DNA from: Spartobacteria bacterium UBA6821
GTDB lineage: Bacteria; Verrucomicrobiota; Verrucomicrobiia; Chthoniobacterales; UBA6821
Direction of reading: 5' to 3'
NCBI GenBank assembly: GCA_002452515.1
Contig: DKEN01000106.1
Location: 16,994-30,557, forward strand
DNA: 13,564 nucleotides
Below the pieces are notes generated by a model that worked only from the letters and a program-made list of their open reading frames with translations, was not told the DNA's origin and searched no databases. A program made the position numbers and the translations under genes. Each line of letters starts with the position of its first letter. The stretch's first letter is position 1. This document shows positions 6,636-13,564 of the stretch, piece after piece.

Positions 6636-8980
6636 TCGAGGCGGGGAAGAAGATTTCGGAAACGATCACGGAGGAGAAACTCTCTTCCCTCTTGCTGGAC
6701 AGCAAACCGCTCCGCATTCATCTGATTGGGGTCGCGGGATCAGGCATGAGTGGGATCGCCGCCCTTCTGCTGGCGCTTGGTCATCGAGTGAGTGGTTCCG
6801 ACAGATCCGACACCGTCGAGGTGGAGCGACTGCGTCGCAAGGGACTCGCCTTTACGACACCGCATCGGGCCGATTTGGTGGATGATGCCGATCTGGTGAT
6901 CTACTCTTCGGCTATCCATCCGGGAAATCCCGCTTACGATGCCGCGTGCTCCCAGGGAAAACGCTTGGCCCGTCGAGCCGAAGTGCTCGCCGCCGTGATG
7001 CATGGCAAGCAGGGAATCGTTGTCTGCGGCATGCACGGCAAGACCACAACTTCGGCCATGGCCGCACATGTCCTGCGGGCAGGAGGACTGAAGCCTTCGC
7101 ATTATGTCGGTGCCGAGATTCCCATTCTTGGAACCAACGCGCGATGGGATTCCGAGGGAGAGCATCTCGTGGCCGAGGGGGATGAGAGTGACGGAACCCT
7201 GGTACATTATCATCCGCGTCATGCGTTGGTGCTCAATATCGAGCCAGAGCATCTCGATTACTACGCTGATCTTGACGCCATCGACGCCGTTTTTACCCGG
7301 TTGACCGGACAGACATCGGGTTCCGTTTATTACTGGGCTGATGATGAGGGGGCCTCTCGTGTGTGTGCTCCCAGCGGGCATTCCATTCCTGTGGGGACCG
7401 GTGCCGATTGCCACTACCGTCTGGAAGGATTGGAACAGGTGGGGTTCACGACACGATTTTCCGTCAGGCGTGGCCCGGAGTTGCTGGGGAGCATCCAACT
7501 CGGAATCCCCGGTGCCCACAATGCGCACAACGCCCTGCTGGTCATTGCTCTCGCCTGCGATCTTGGGATTCCTTTTGAAACAATCGCCGAGGCGCTCGAA
7601 TCCTTCCGGGGAGCAAAGCGGCGTTTTGAACTCAAATATCAGGATGAGTCGTTCAGGATCTTTGACGACTACGGACACCATCCCTCTGAGATCGCCGCAA
7701 CACTGGCCACCGCCCGCAAAGCCATGTCGTCCGAAGGACGCCTTGTCGTCCTTTTTCAGCCGCATCGCTACAGTCGTACGGCCGCTCTCCGAAGCGAATT
7801 TGGGACTGCCTTCCGGGATGCCGATCTCGTCTTTGTGACTCCCATTTATCCAGCAGGAGAGAAGCCGATTCCGGGTGTTGATGCGGGAACGATCGTCACT
7901 TCTGCCCGCGAATCGGGACATCCCTCTATCGTGCGGGTTGAGTCGGTGATGGCTGCAGCACGCGCCGCCGCCTCGGCATTGCGTGATGGGGATCTGGTGC
8001 TGACGCTAGGCGCCGGAAACATTCATGTAGCGGGGCCGTTTCTGGCCAAGGAACTCGCCCTGCGTGCGAAATTGATTGCGGCGATGGGCGAGGGGATGAT
8101 CCGCCTATACGAGCCGCTCTCGCGTCACACGACCATGCGCGTTGGCGGCCCTGCGAGATTCTGGGCGGAGCCCGAGACTGAGGAGGGATTTGCCGAGCTG
8201 ATCCGGGTCTGCCATGACGAGGGAATCCCCTTCATGGTCATGGGGCGCGGTTCCAACCTGATTGTTCGGGATGGAGGATTCCCGGGTGTCATCGTTCATC
8301 TGGGACGCGGCTGCTTCACACGCAGCACCGTGGACGGGAATGAAATCACCGCTGGAGTCGGTCTCAAGCTTAAGCAACTTGCCACCGTCGCCCGCAATGC
8401 GGGACTGAGCGGATTTGAATGGATGGATGGGATCCCGGGAAATCTGGGTGGCGCTCTCAGGATGAATGCGGGGGCGATGGGGTCCCAGACGTTCGAACAG
8501 GTGGTGAGAGTGCGCTTCGCCGACCGCGACGGCAATATCGTCTCCCGCACTCCCGAGGAAATCGAAGTTCGCTACCGTGATGTTCCCGTCTTGCACGATC
8601 ACTTCGCGCTTTCAGCCACGCTTCGCGGTCAGATCGCACCGATTGCACAGATCGACGCCCTGCTTGCTTCCTCCCTGAAACACCGCAAAGAGACCCAACC
8701 AATCGCGGCCAGCGCAGGGTGTATCTTCAAAAACCCCGGAGGAATGTCGGCGGGGAAATTGGTCGAGGAACTGGGACTCAAGAACAGTGCGATCGGCGGG
8801 GCCCGTGTTTCCGAGGTGCATGGCAATTTTATCGTCAATGATGGGGGGGCATCGGCCACCGAAATCCTGGCTCTGATCGAGAGGATTCGCGAGAAGGCCC
8901 GTCAGGATCGCGGGATCGAACTGGAGACCGAAGTCCGTGTCATCGGCGAAGATCCTGAAACCACCGGCACAGCTGAATAA
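6632..8980 (+). CDS. murC/murB: Fused UDP-MurNAc--L-alanine ligase / UDP-MurNAc dehydrogenase (MurC-MurB)
   Basis: This single 782-residue protein carries two consecutive pathway enzymes. The MurC part (about 28-480) ligates L-Ala to UDP-MurNAc. It shows IHLIGVAGSGMSGIAALL, the P-loop GMHGKTTT, EGDESDGT, NIEPEHLDYY, FDDYGHHPSEI, FQPHRYSRT and TLGAGN. The MurB part (from about 489) reduces UDP-GlcNAc-enolpyruvate with FAD and NADPH. It shows TTMRVGGPARFWAEP, the FAD-binding GRGSNLIVRDGG, GIPGNLGGALRMNAGAMG, and SEVHGNFIVN with the conserved Glu. In the active-site loop SAGCIFKNP, Cys697 stands where the proton-donating Ser is usual, and YRDVP replaces the more common YRxS. No stop, frameshift or good internal ribosome site separates the halves. 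ATG 6632 is chosen for its GGAGGG and because the upstream frame runs through the spacer. Fusions of these enzymes are known in some bacteria. Confidence 0.96.
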   Translation: MIEAGKKISETITEEKLSSLLLDSKPLRIHLIGVAGSGMSGIAALLLALGHRVSGSDRSDTVEVERLRRKGLAFTTPHRADLVDDADLVIYSSAIHPGNPAYDAACSQGKRLARRAEVLAAVMHGKQGIVVCGMHGKTTTSAMAAHVLRAGGLKPSHYVGAEIPILGTNARWDSEGEHLVAEGDESDGTLVHYHPRHALVLNIEPEHLDYYADLDAIDAVFTRLTGQTSGSVYYWADDEGASRVCAPSGHSIPVGTGADCHYRLEGLEQVGFTTRFSVRRGPELLGSIQLGIPGAHNAHNALLVIALACDLGIPFETIAEALESFRGAKRRFELKYQDESFRIFDDYGHHPSEIAATLATARKAMSSEGRLVVLFQPHRYSRTAALRSEFGTAFRDADLVFVTPIYPAGEKPIPGVDAGTIVTSARESGHPSIVRVESVMAAARAAASALRDGDLVLTLGAGNIHVAGPFLAKELALRAKLIAAMGEGMIRLYEPLSRHTTMRVGGPARFWAEPETEEGFAELIRVCHDEGIPFMVMGRGSNLIVRDGGFPGVIVHLGRGCFTRSTVDGNEITAGVGLKLKQLATVARNAGLSGFEWMDGIPGNLGGALRMNAGAMGSQTFEQVVRVRFADRDGNIVSRTPEEIEVRYRDVPVLHDHFALSATLRGQIAPIAQIDALLASSLKHRKETQPIAASAGCIFKNPGGMSAGKLVEELGLKNSAIGGARVSEVHGNFIVNDGGASATEILALIERIREKARQDRGIELETEVRVIGEDPETTGTAE

Positions 8981-8986
8981 CCATTC

Positions 8987-9904
8987 ATGAATACCTCCTC
9001 TTCCCTTGATGCACCCAACCGCCGTTTTGTCGTTCTGAAGGGAGGGCCGGGTTCCGAACGTGAGGTTTCCCTTCGCTCCGGAGCTTCCGTTGCCAAGGCG
9101 TTGCGCTCGGCCGGAATCAGCGTCGAGGAGATCGATCTCAAGGGAACCGATGTCGAGATTCCACCAGGAACCGATCTCGTCTTTAACCTGATCCATGGGA
9201 CCTTTGGAGAAGATGGGGTGCTTCAACGTCTGCTGGAAAGCCGGGGGATTGCCTATACCGGGGAGGGGAGTTCCGAAAGCCATGTGGCCTTCGACAAGAT
9301 TCTGACCAAAAAAGCGTTGGAGAACTTCGGAGTGCCGACGCCCCGCTGGGAGATTCTATGCGAGGGGGAGCAGCCGACACTTCCACTGCCGATCGTCATC
9401 AAGGCACCGCGCCAGGGTTCCAGCGTTGGAGTACACCTCATCCATTCTCCGGAGCAGGTCGCACCGGCTCTGGCTGATTGCCTGCTCCATGGCGGGGAAA
9501 TCCTGGTGGAGGAACTCGTGAGTGGCAGGGAACTGACGGTTGGTATTCTAGGCGGTCAGGCACTTCCCGTGGTCGAGATCCGTCCTCGCGAGGGATTCTA
9601 CGACTACACCAACAAATACACCAAAGGAGCGACCGAGTATCTCGTGCCCGCGCCGCTGACCTCCGCCGAAACCGAAGCCGTGCAGCGTGTGGCTCTGGCC
9701 GCAAATCGCGCCTTGGGACTGAAGGTCTATTGCCGTGTCGATGTCCTGCTGACTCCCGCCGGTCCGACCGTCTTGGAAATCAACACCATTCCCGGCATGA
9801 CGGAAACAAGTCTCCTGCCAAAAGCCGCCGCTGCATCTGGACTCGATTTTACAGCCCTTTGCCTTAAAATTGCCGAAATTTCTTTCTCTGCCCGCGCATC
9901 ATGA
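8987..9904 (+). CDS. ddl: D-alanine--D-alanine ligase
   Basis: Ddl joins two D-Ala molecules with ATP in the cytoplasm, giving the dipeptide that MurF uses. The 305 residues form an ATP-grasp enzyme of the short DdlB size. The N-terminal substrate-binding segment has GGPGSEREVSLRSG with E26. NLIHGTFGEDG and AFDKILTKKAL follow. GSSVG (144-148) is the Ser loop. FYDYTNKY includes Tyr205, matching the Tyr of D-Ala-D-Ala rather than D-Ala-D-Lac ligases. RVDVLL (D252) and LEINTIPGMTETSLLP (E264, N266) bind metal and phosphate. It begins six bases after murC-murB, without a clear Shine-Dalgarno, and its stop overlaps ftsQ as ATGA. Being separate here contrasts with the MurC-Ddl fusion of Chlamydia. 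Confidence 0.97.
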   Translation: MNTSSSLDAPNRRFVVLKGGPGSEREVSLRSGASVAKALRSAGISVEEIDLKGTDVEIPPGTDLVFNLIHGTFGEDGVLQRLLESRGIAYTGEGSSESHVAFDKILTKKALENFGVPTPRWEILCEGEQPTLPLPIVIKAPRQGSSVGVHLIHSPEQVAPALADCLLHGGEILVEELVSGRELTVGILGGQALPVVEIRPREGFYDYTNKYTKGATEYLVPAPLTSAETEAVQRVALAANRALGLKVYCRVDVLLTPAGPTVLEINTIPGMTETSLLPKAAAASGLDFTALCLKIAEISFSARAS

Positions 9905-10881
9905 CACGACGCCCTTCTGGAAATTCTTCTGGAAACCACCGCAAACGCGGGACTCCCTCGTCGAGGCATCATCTCCTGGAGTTAAATGTCCGGGCAGCCA
10001 GTCAGCAACGCCAGCGACGCAGGAAGGCTGGGGGGATCTTCTGGAAAATCTTTGCAACCCTGATCGTGCTGACACTGGTGGCTGCGGCGCTCCGCATCGG
10101 CGCGCAGAAATTCTTTTTTCAAAATTCAGAATACGCACTCCATCATCTTGATGCGAAACTTGACGGCGTGATGACCCAGGAGGAGTTGGTGACACTGACC
10201 GGGTTCGAGGAGGGTAGGAATCTTTTCGCGCTCGATCTTGATCAGGCCAATAAAAAACTCTCCGCGCTCCCGGAAGTCCGCTCCGTCAGCCTTGAGCGTT
10301 TGCTTCCGGATACAATCACCGTGAAGGTGGAGCGCCGTGTTCCGGTCTTTCTCTTTGCGGGTTCAGGCGATGCCGGGGAATCGTTCGTGCCCGGAAAAAG
10401 CCTCCTCTGTGACCGTGAGGGAATCCTGCTGCAGCCATCACGGCTCGCCCCTGAGTTTCTGAACCTTCCGATCCTAAGAGGTATTGATCCTGGAAACGCA
10501 CAACCAGGGAGCCATCTTGAAAATGAGCGCCTTGATTTCGCACTCACACTTCAGCAGGCTTTGTCCAAAATCCCGGAAGAGACATTCAAGGTTCGTTCCC
10601 TTGATGTTTCCAAGGATTACGCCGCTGTCGTCACCGATTCCGCCAATGCCCGCTATACCTTCGGCAACAAAGATCTTCCCGATCAGATCGACCGGCTTCA
10701 GAAGCTTCTTACGCATTGCGAGGAATCGGGTCGTCAGATCGACACCGCCAACCTCATGGTTGTGCGGAACACACCGGTCACGTTCGTGATGACACCGGAA
10801 TCAGCCAGTCAGAAAATCACACCTGTTCCGACCTCCAAAACAACTTCCAAAAAGAGTCTCCATCCGGCTGCTCATCATTGA
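9901..10881 (+). CDS. ftsQ: Cell division protein FtsQ/DivIB
   Basis: FtsQ is a bitopic division protein that links the cytoplasmic ring to septal wall synthases, usually with FtsB and FtsL. The 326 residues have a strongly basic cytoplasmic tail (about 1-43), one membrane span (about 46-67), a POTRA domain (about 78-147) containing MTQEELVTLTGFEEGRNLFALD and the strand LPDTITVKVERRVPVF, then the FtsQ domain (DREGILL, LPILRG) and a Ser/Thr/Lys-rich tail of about 30 residues. Sequence identity to well-studied FtsQ is low, but POTRA layout, topology and position before ftsA agree. The start overlaps the ddl stop by four bases. No ftsL or ftsB is visible in the window. Confidence 0.9.
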   Translation: MTRRPSGNSSGNHRKRGTPSSRHHLLELNVRAASQQRQRRRKAGGIFWKIFATLIVLTLVAAALRIGAQKFFFQNSEYALHHLDAKLDGVMTQEELVTLTGFEEGRNLFALDLDQANKKLSALPEVRSVSLERLLPDTITVKVERRVPVFLFAGSGDAGESFVPGKSLLCDREGILLQPSRLAPEFLNLPILRGIDPGNAQPGSHLENERLDFALTLQQALSKIPEETFKVRSLDVSKDYAAVVTDSANARYTFGNKDLPDQIDRLQKLLTHCEESGRQIDTANLMVVRNTPVTFVMTPESASQKITPVPTSKTTSKKSLHPAAHH

Positions 10882-10906
10882 TTAATTTTCACCGATAACT
10901 TTTTCC

Positions 10907-12133
10907 ATGGCCCGCGAACAAATTTTTGTCGGACTTGAGATCGGCACCACGAAGATCTGCGTCATTGTCGCCGAAGGGCGCAACGACGGCACGATCAACA
11001 TTCTGGGCGTCGGTGAAACCCCGTCCCGGGGGGTGAGGAAAGGGGAGATTGTCGATCTTTCCACCGTCAGCGACTGCGTCCGCGAGGCGCTGCTAGACGC
11101 TGAGGACAAGACCAATGTCGAGATTGGGAATGTCTGGGTTGCCATCACGGGCTCCCACCTTCGCAGTTTCAACAACAGAGGGACTTTCATCCTTCCGGAG
11201 GATCGGGACGAGATCGTCGACGAGGACCTGCAAACCGTGGAGATCAACGCCAAGGAAGTTGCGCTTCCCTCGGCCAACAGCTTCCTTCACACCATCATCC
11301 AGAGCTACCATGTTGATGGGAACGAGAATATTCTCAGTCCGGTCGGTATGGCCGGAAGTCGTCTGGAAGCGGACTTTCACATCATTCATGGGGTGAAGAC
11401 ACGCATCCAGAATACCCTCCGCTGCATCGAGTGCCTCAAGCTCGGAATCGAGGATGTCGTGCTGAGTTCCCTGGCCAGCGCTCTGGTGGTGCTGACCCAG
11501 CAGCAAAAAGATCTCGGTGCGCTCGTGATCGATATGGGGGGAGGCACCACGGATTACCTGATCTATCTGGACGGGGCGGTGCGGCACAGCGGCGTGTTGG
11601 CGCTCGGCGGGGATCATATCACCAACGACATCTCCATCGGACTTCGTCTGCCGATCGCCCGCGCCGAGGTTCTCAAGATTCAGGAAGGCTCCGCAGCGGA
11701 TCCCGATCAGGTGGAAGGGGGCACGATCACCCTGAAGAACGACCCCGGATTTCATGGTTGTGAAATCGACCGCAAGGCGCTCAATACCATCATCCACCAC
11801 CGGGTGCGTGAAATTTTCGAACTCATCCGCAACGACGTTGAGGCAGGTCATGACGGGATGCTGAGCATGCTCGGAGCGGGAGTGATGATCACCGGCGGGT
11901 GTGCCCGGTTGCGCGACATTGCCCCGGTGGCTGAGGAAATATTTGATCTGCCTGTTCAACTGACACGGGCCAAGGAGGTGGGGGGATCAACCCAGACCTT
12001 CGAGAATCCCCAGTTCTCCACCGCCATCGGACTCACCAAGTATGCCATGGCCGTGAGTGACAATCAGCCCGAGGAGAGTCTGATGCAGCGGTTTGCCCAG
12101 GGCTTGGGAGGACTCTTTAAAAGGCGTTCCTAA
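10907..12133 (+). CDS. ftsA: Cell division protein FtsA
   Basis: FtsA is the actin-like ATPase that tethers FtsZ to the membrane. The 408 residues show phosphate loop 1 (GLEIGTTK, 9-16), the inserted 1C domain with VWVAITGSHLRSFNN, phosphate loop 2 (IDMGGGTTDY, about 208-217) and the adenosine motif (MITGGCARL, from about 327). The C-terminus, after a short linker, is the amphipathic helix SLMQRFAQGLGGLFKRR, suited to membrane binding. All nucleotide-binding motifs look intact, in contrast with the FtsZ next door. A 25-base AT-rich gap separates it from ftsQ, and no Shine-Dalgarno is evident before ATG 10907. The stop shares one base with the ftsZ start (TAATG), so FtsA and FtsZ are probably made in coupled amounts. 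Confidence 0.97.
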   Translation: MAREQIFVGLEIGTTKICVIVAEGRNDGTINILGVGETPSRGVRKGEIVDLSTVSDCVREALLDAEDKTNVEIGNVWVAITGSHLRSFNNRGTFILPEDRDEIVDEDLQTVEINAKEVALPSANSFLHTIIQSYHVDGNENILSPVGMAGSRLEADFHIIHGVKTRIQNTLRCIECLKLGIEDVVLSSLASALVVLTQQQKDLGALVIDMGGGTTDYLIYLDGAVRHSGVLALGGDHITNDISIGLRLPIARAEVLKIQEGSAADPDQVEGGTITLKNDPGFHGCEIDRKALNTIIHHRVREIFELIRNDVEAGHDGMLSMLGAGVMITGGCARLRDIAPVAEEIFDLPVQLTRAKEVGGSTQTFENPQFSTAIGLTKYAMAVSDNQPEESLMQRFAQGLGGLFKRRS

Positions 12134-13353
12134 TGAAAAACACCAACCAAAAAAGCGTCTTGGTCGGGATTGGCAACGCTGGTGTCAGCGTGCTCGATCG
12201 TATTGCGGTGGAACATCCCTCCATCAAGGAAACACTCGTCATCAACACGGAAGGGGCTTCCCTCTCGGCCTCCGTGACTGCCAGACGCATCGCCTTTCCC
12301 CCCTGTCAGGACGGGGATCTTTCCGAGGGGTTTCTTGCGATTGAGGAAGAGTTTATGGCCGCGATTGAGGGTGCCCCGGCGGTGATCTTCTGCGGAGCGT
12401 TGGGCGGAGAGCTTGGATCATTTCTGATCCCTGCCCTCGCGGCCCGGGCCAAGGCCGATGGGATCACCACCCTGGCGAGTGTCGGCATTCCGTTTTCCTT
12501 TGAGGGACGACAGAAACGCGAGATTGCAGACGCCGCTCTGCGAAAACTTCATGATCTCTGTGACGGCGTGGCCTTGATCGACAATGATCGGCTTGCGGGA
12601 GGTGTTCCCTCGACCGCAGCCGTGGGAGAGGCTTTTGTGGCGGCGGACAGGGCGCTTCAGTTCTCGATGCTAGCCCTTCGGGGAATGCTCTCCACCTCAG
12701 GACCGGTAAGAATCACACGGGCCGATCTGGCTGGATCGCTGGGTATTGCCGGTGCCATGACCCATTTTGGACATGGCATGGCCAAGGGGGCGAACCGGCT
12801 TCATGAAGCGCTCGAAGAGATGCTCAGAAGCCCGCTCCTGACGATTGCAGGCAAAGGATCCGCCCTCAAGGAAGCTGCCACCGTCTTACTCCTGCTCAGC
12901 GGACCCGCCGACCTTTCCTTTGCCGAAGTGCAGCGTACCGTTAGCGAGATTGAGCGTGTTGCCGGGGACCGGTGTCTGGTGAAAGTCGGCGTTCTTGCCG
13001 ATGGTTACGCCGATGATCCGCTGGAGATCTATCTTCTGGCAGGTTCGGGAGGCGGCTCCCGCAAAGCGACACCACCCGCCCCCACCAAGACCGCCACTCT
13101 GGTGACGCAAAGTTCTTCGAAGTCAGCCGAGGAGTGGCCGCCTGCAAGGTCTCAACCGAGCTTGGATGAAGCCAGGGCGGCCAAATCCAAAAAATCCTCC
13201 GCCGCGCAGCAGACACAGGGTGTGCTTAACCTTGAAACCTACCAACGGGGCCGTTTTGACAAGAGCGAACCGACGATCGTCGAGGGAGAGGATCTCGACA
13301 TCCCGACCTTCCTGAGAAAAGGAATCAAACTCGTTTCTCCGTTTAGACATTGA
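12133..13353 (+). CDS. ftsZ: Divergent FtsZ with degenerate GTPase motifs
   Basis: This is the tubulin-like division protein by position and overall alignment, but highly altered. Of its 406 residues, about 8-304 are the globular part, 305-386 a Ser/Ala/Pro-rich linker, and 387-396 the C-terminal peptide DLDIPTFLRK that binds FtsA in other bacteria (E. coli DYLDIPAFLRK). By hand alignment to E. coli FtsZ, GVGGGGGN becomes GIGNAGVS (12-19); INTEGASL keeps the NTD region; the T3 loop (GLGAGANP) is missing; and the signature GGGTGTG becomes GGELGSF (91-97). PFSFEG (120-125), DNDRL (150-154) and Asp172 are kept. The T7 catalytic NxDxxD becomes RxTxxD (193-198). GTP binding and hydrolysis are therefore probably lost or changed. 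AAAAGG (12119-12124) is a likely ribosome site. A paralogue elsewhere in the genome cannot be excluded. Confidence 0.9.
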   Translation: MKNTNQKSVLVGIGNAGVSVLDRIAVEHPSIKETLVINTEGASLSASVTARRIAFPPCQDGDLSEGFLAIEEEFMAAIEGAPAVIFCGALGGELGSFLIPALAARAKADGITTLASVGIPFSFEGRQKREIADAALRKLHDLCDGVALIDNDRLAGGVPSTAAVGEAFVAADRALQFSMLALRGMLSTSGPVRITRADLAGSLGIAGAMTHFGHGMAKGANRLHEALEEMLRSPLLTIAGKGSALKEAATVLLLLSGPADLSFAEVQRTVSEIERVAGDRCLVKVGVLADGYADDPLEIYLLAGSGGGSRKATPPAPTKTATLVTQSSSKSAEEWPPARSQPSLDEARAAKSKKSSAAQQTQGVLNLETYQRGRFDKSEPTIVEGEDLDIPTFLRKGIKLVSPFRH

Positions 13354-13564
13354 TCGGGGGGATTTTACCACTAAGTAGAGACAAAGGGGGGATCAGAGGT
13401 AAAAAGTGGGAAAGTGGGAAGGCTGAAAGATGAAGAGTTTTTCACCACAAAGGGGTGTCAAAGGAAGAAGCAAAGAAATGATGTCATTCCACTTTTCGGA
13501 ACTCTTGGCTGTTACCTTTTTCAGTTCTTGGTGGTAAAAACAATCTGCGATCGTTCAGCATTTC
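13354..13564. other. Non-coding tail with no gene or clear terminator
   Basis: No convincing coding region, tRNA or GC-rich hairpin with T-run is visible after ftsZ. The stretch is more A-rich than the genes and is made mostly of repeated words (see the repeat entry). It probably marks the end of the cluster. Confidence 0.6.
13361..13541. repeat. Nested inverted repeats, MITE- or REP-like element
   Basis: GATTTTACCACTAAG (13361-13375) matches the reverse complement of 13527-13541 at 13 of 15 bases. Inside, AAAAGTGG (13402-13409) is the exact reverse complement of CCACTTTT (13489-13496). A third related word, TTTTTCACCACAAAG, starts at 13438. GTGGGAAA/GTGGGAAG occur in tandem at 13406-13421. 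This resembles short dispersed repeats seen between genes in many environmental bacteria, but no transposase or target duplication is visible. Confidence 0.45.

Noticed and set aside
6740..7921. 393-codon ORF on the minus strand
   Set aside because: It lies wholly inside the well-supported murC part, has no recognisable domain and is an antisense shadow of a GC-rich gene. The same applies to the long minus-strand ORFs at 1929-3074 and 644-1621.
8083..8098. Separate murB start within the fusion
   Set aside because: ATGs occur at the domain junction, but the purine-rich bases before ATG 8096 are too close for a normal ribosome site, and the frame is continuous.
12892..12930. GPADLSFAEVQ as the FtsZ T7 catalytic loop
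   Set aside because: It resembles NVDFADV at first sight, but aligning the whole protein places T7 at residues 190-199 (GPVRITRADL), followed by the SPLL helix. The later segment corresponds to E. coli DLRLDEF in the C-terminal domain.
13354..13564. CRISPR array or tRNA in the 3' tail
   Set aside because: The repeats are short, inexact and in both orientations, without regular spacers, and no cloverleaf could be drawn.

Overview
The window is a single-strand (all +) block of a division and cell wall (dcw) cluster. It carries, in order: 3' end of murF, mraY, murD, a membrane-anchored LysM protein, ftsW, murG, a doubtful 91-codon ORF lying in an unusual spacer, a fused murC-murB, ddl, ftsQ, ftsA and a strongly divergent ftsZ. 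About 210 non-coding bases with repeats follow. The base composition is moderately GC-rich. I infer a member of the Verrucomicrobiota (PVC group). The reasons are the MurC-MurB fusion, a LysM protein in the murD-ftsW gap, the long FtsZ tail ending in a DLDIPTFLRK peptide, and the patchy use of Shine-Dalgarno sequences. This placement is by recognition, not by a database search.

Layout. Positions 1-2981 hold the cytoplasmic and membrane steps murF, mraY and murD. They are joined by a TGATG overlap and a 10-base gap. Positions 2978-4069 hold the LysM protein, joined to murD by a GTGA overlap. Positions 4097-6363 hold ftsW and murG. Positions 6360-6635 are an odd spacer with a strong imperfect hairpin and an ORF that overlaps both neighbours by ATGA. 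Positions 6632-9904 hold murC-murB and ddl. Positions 9901-13353 hold ftsQ, ftsA and ftsZ. Positions 13354-13564 have no gene but contain nested inverted repeats and copies of a short A-rich motif, like a small mobile or REP-type element.

Function. MurB, MurC, MurD, Ddl and MurF build UDP-MurNAc-pentapeptide. MraY and MurG turn it into lipid II. FtsW polymerises glycan at the septum. FtsQ, FtsA and FtsZ organise the division machine, and the LysM protein probably binds septal or nearby peptidoglycan. The spacing implies one long co-transcribed operon with many translationally coupled junctions. No internal promoter or Rho-independent terminator is evident.

The most interesting point is FtsZ. 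It sits in the normal place after ftsA and keeps the C-terminal FtsA-binding peptide. However, the GTP-binding signature loop reads GGELGSF instead of GGGTGTG, the T3 loop is shortened, and the catalytic T7 loop has Arg and Thr where Asn and the first Asp are expected. It looks like an FtsZ that has lost or greatly changed its GTPase.
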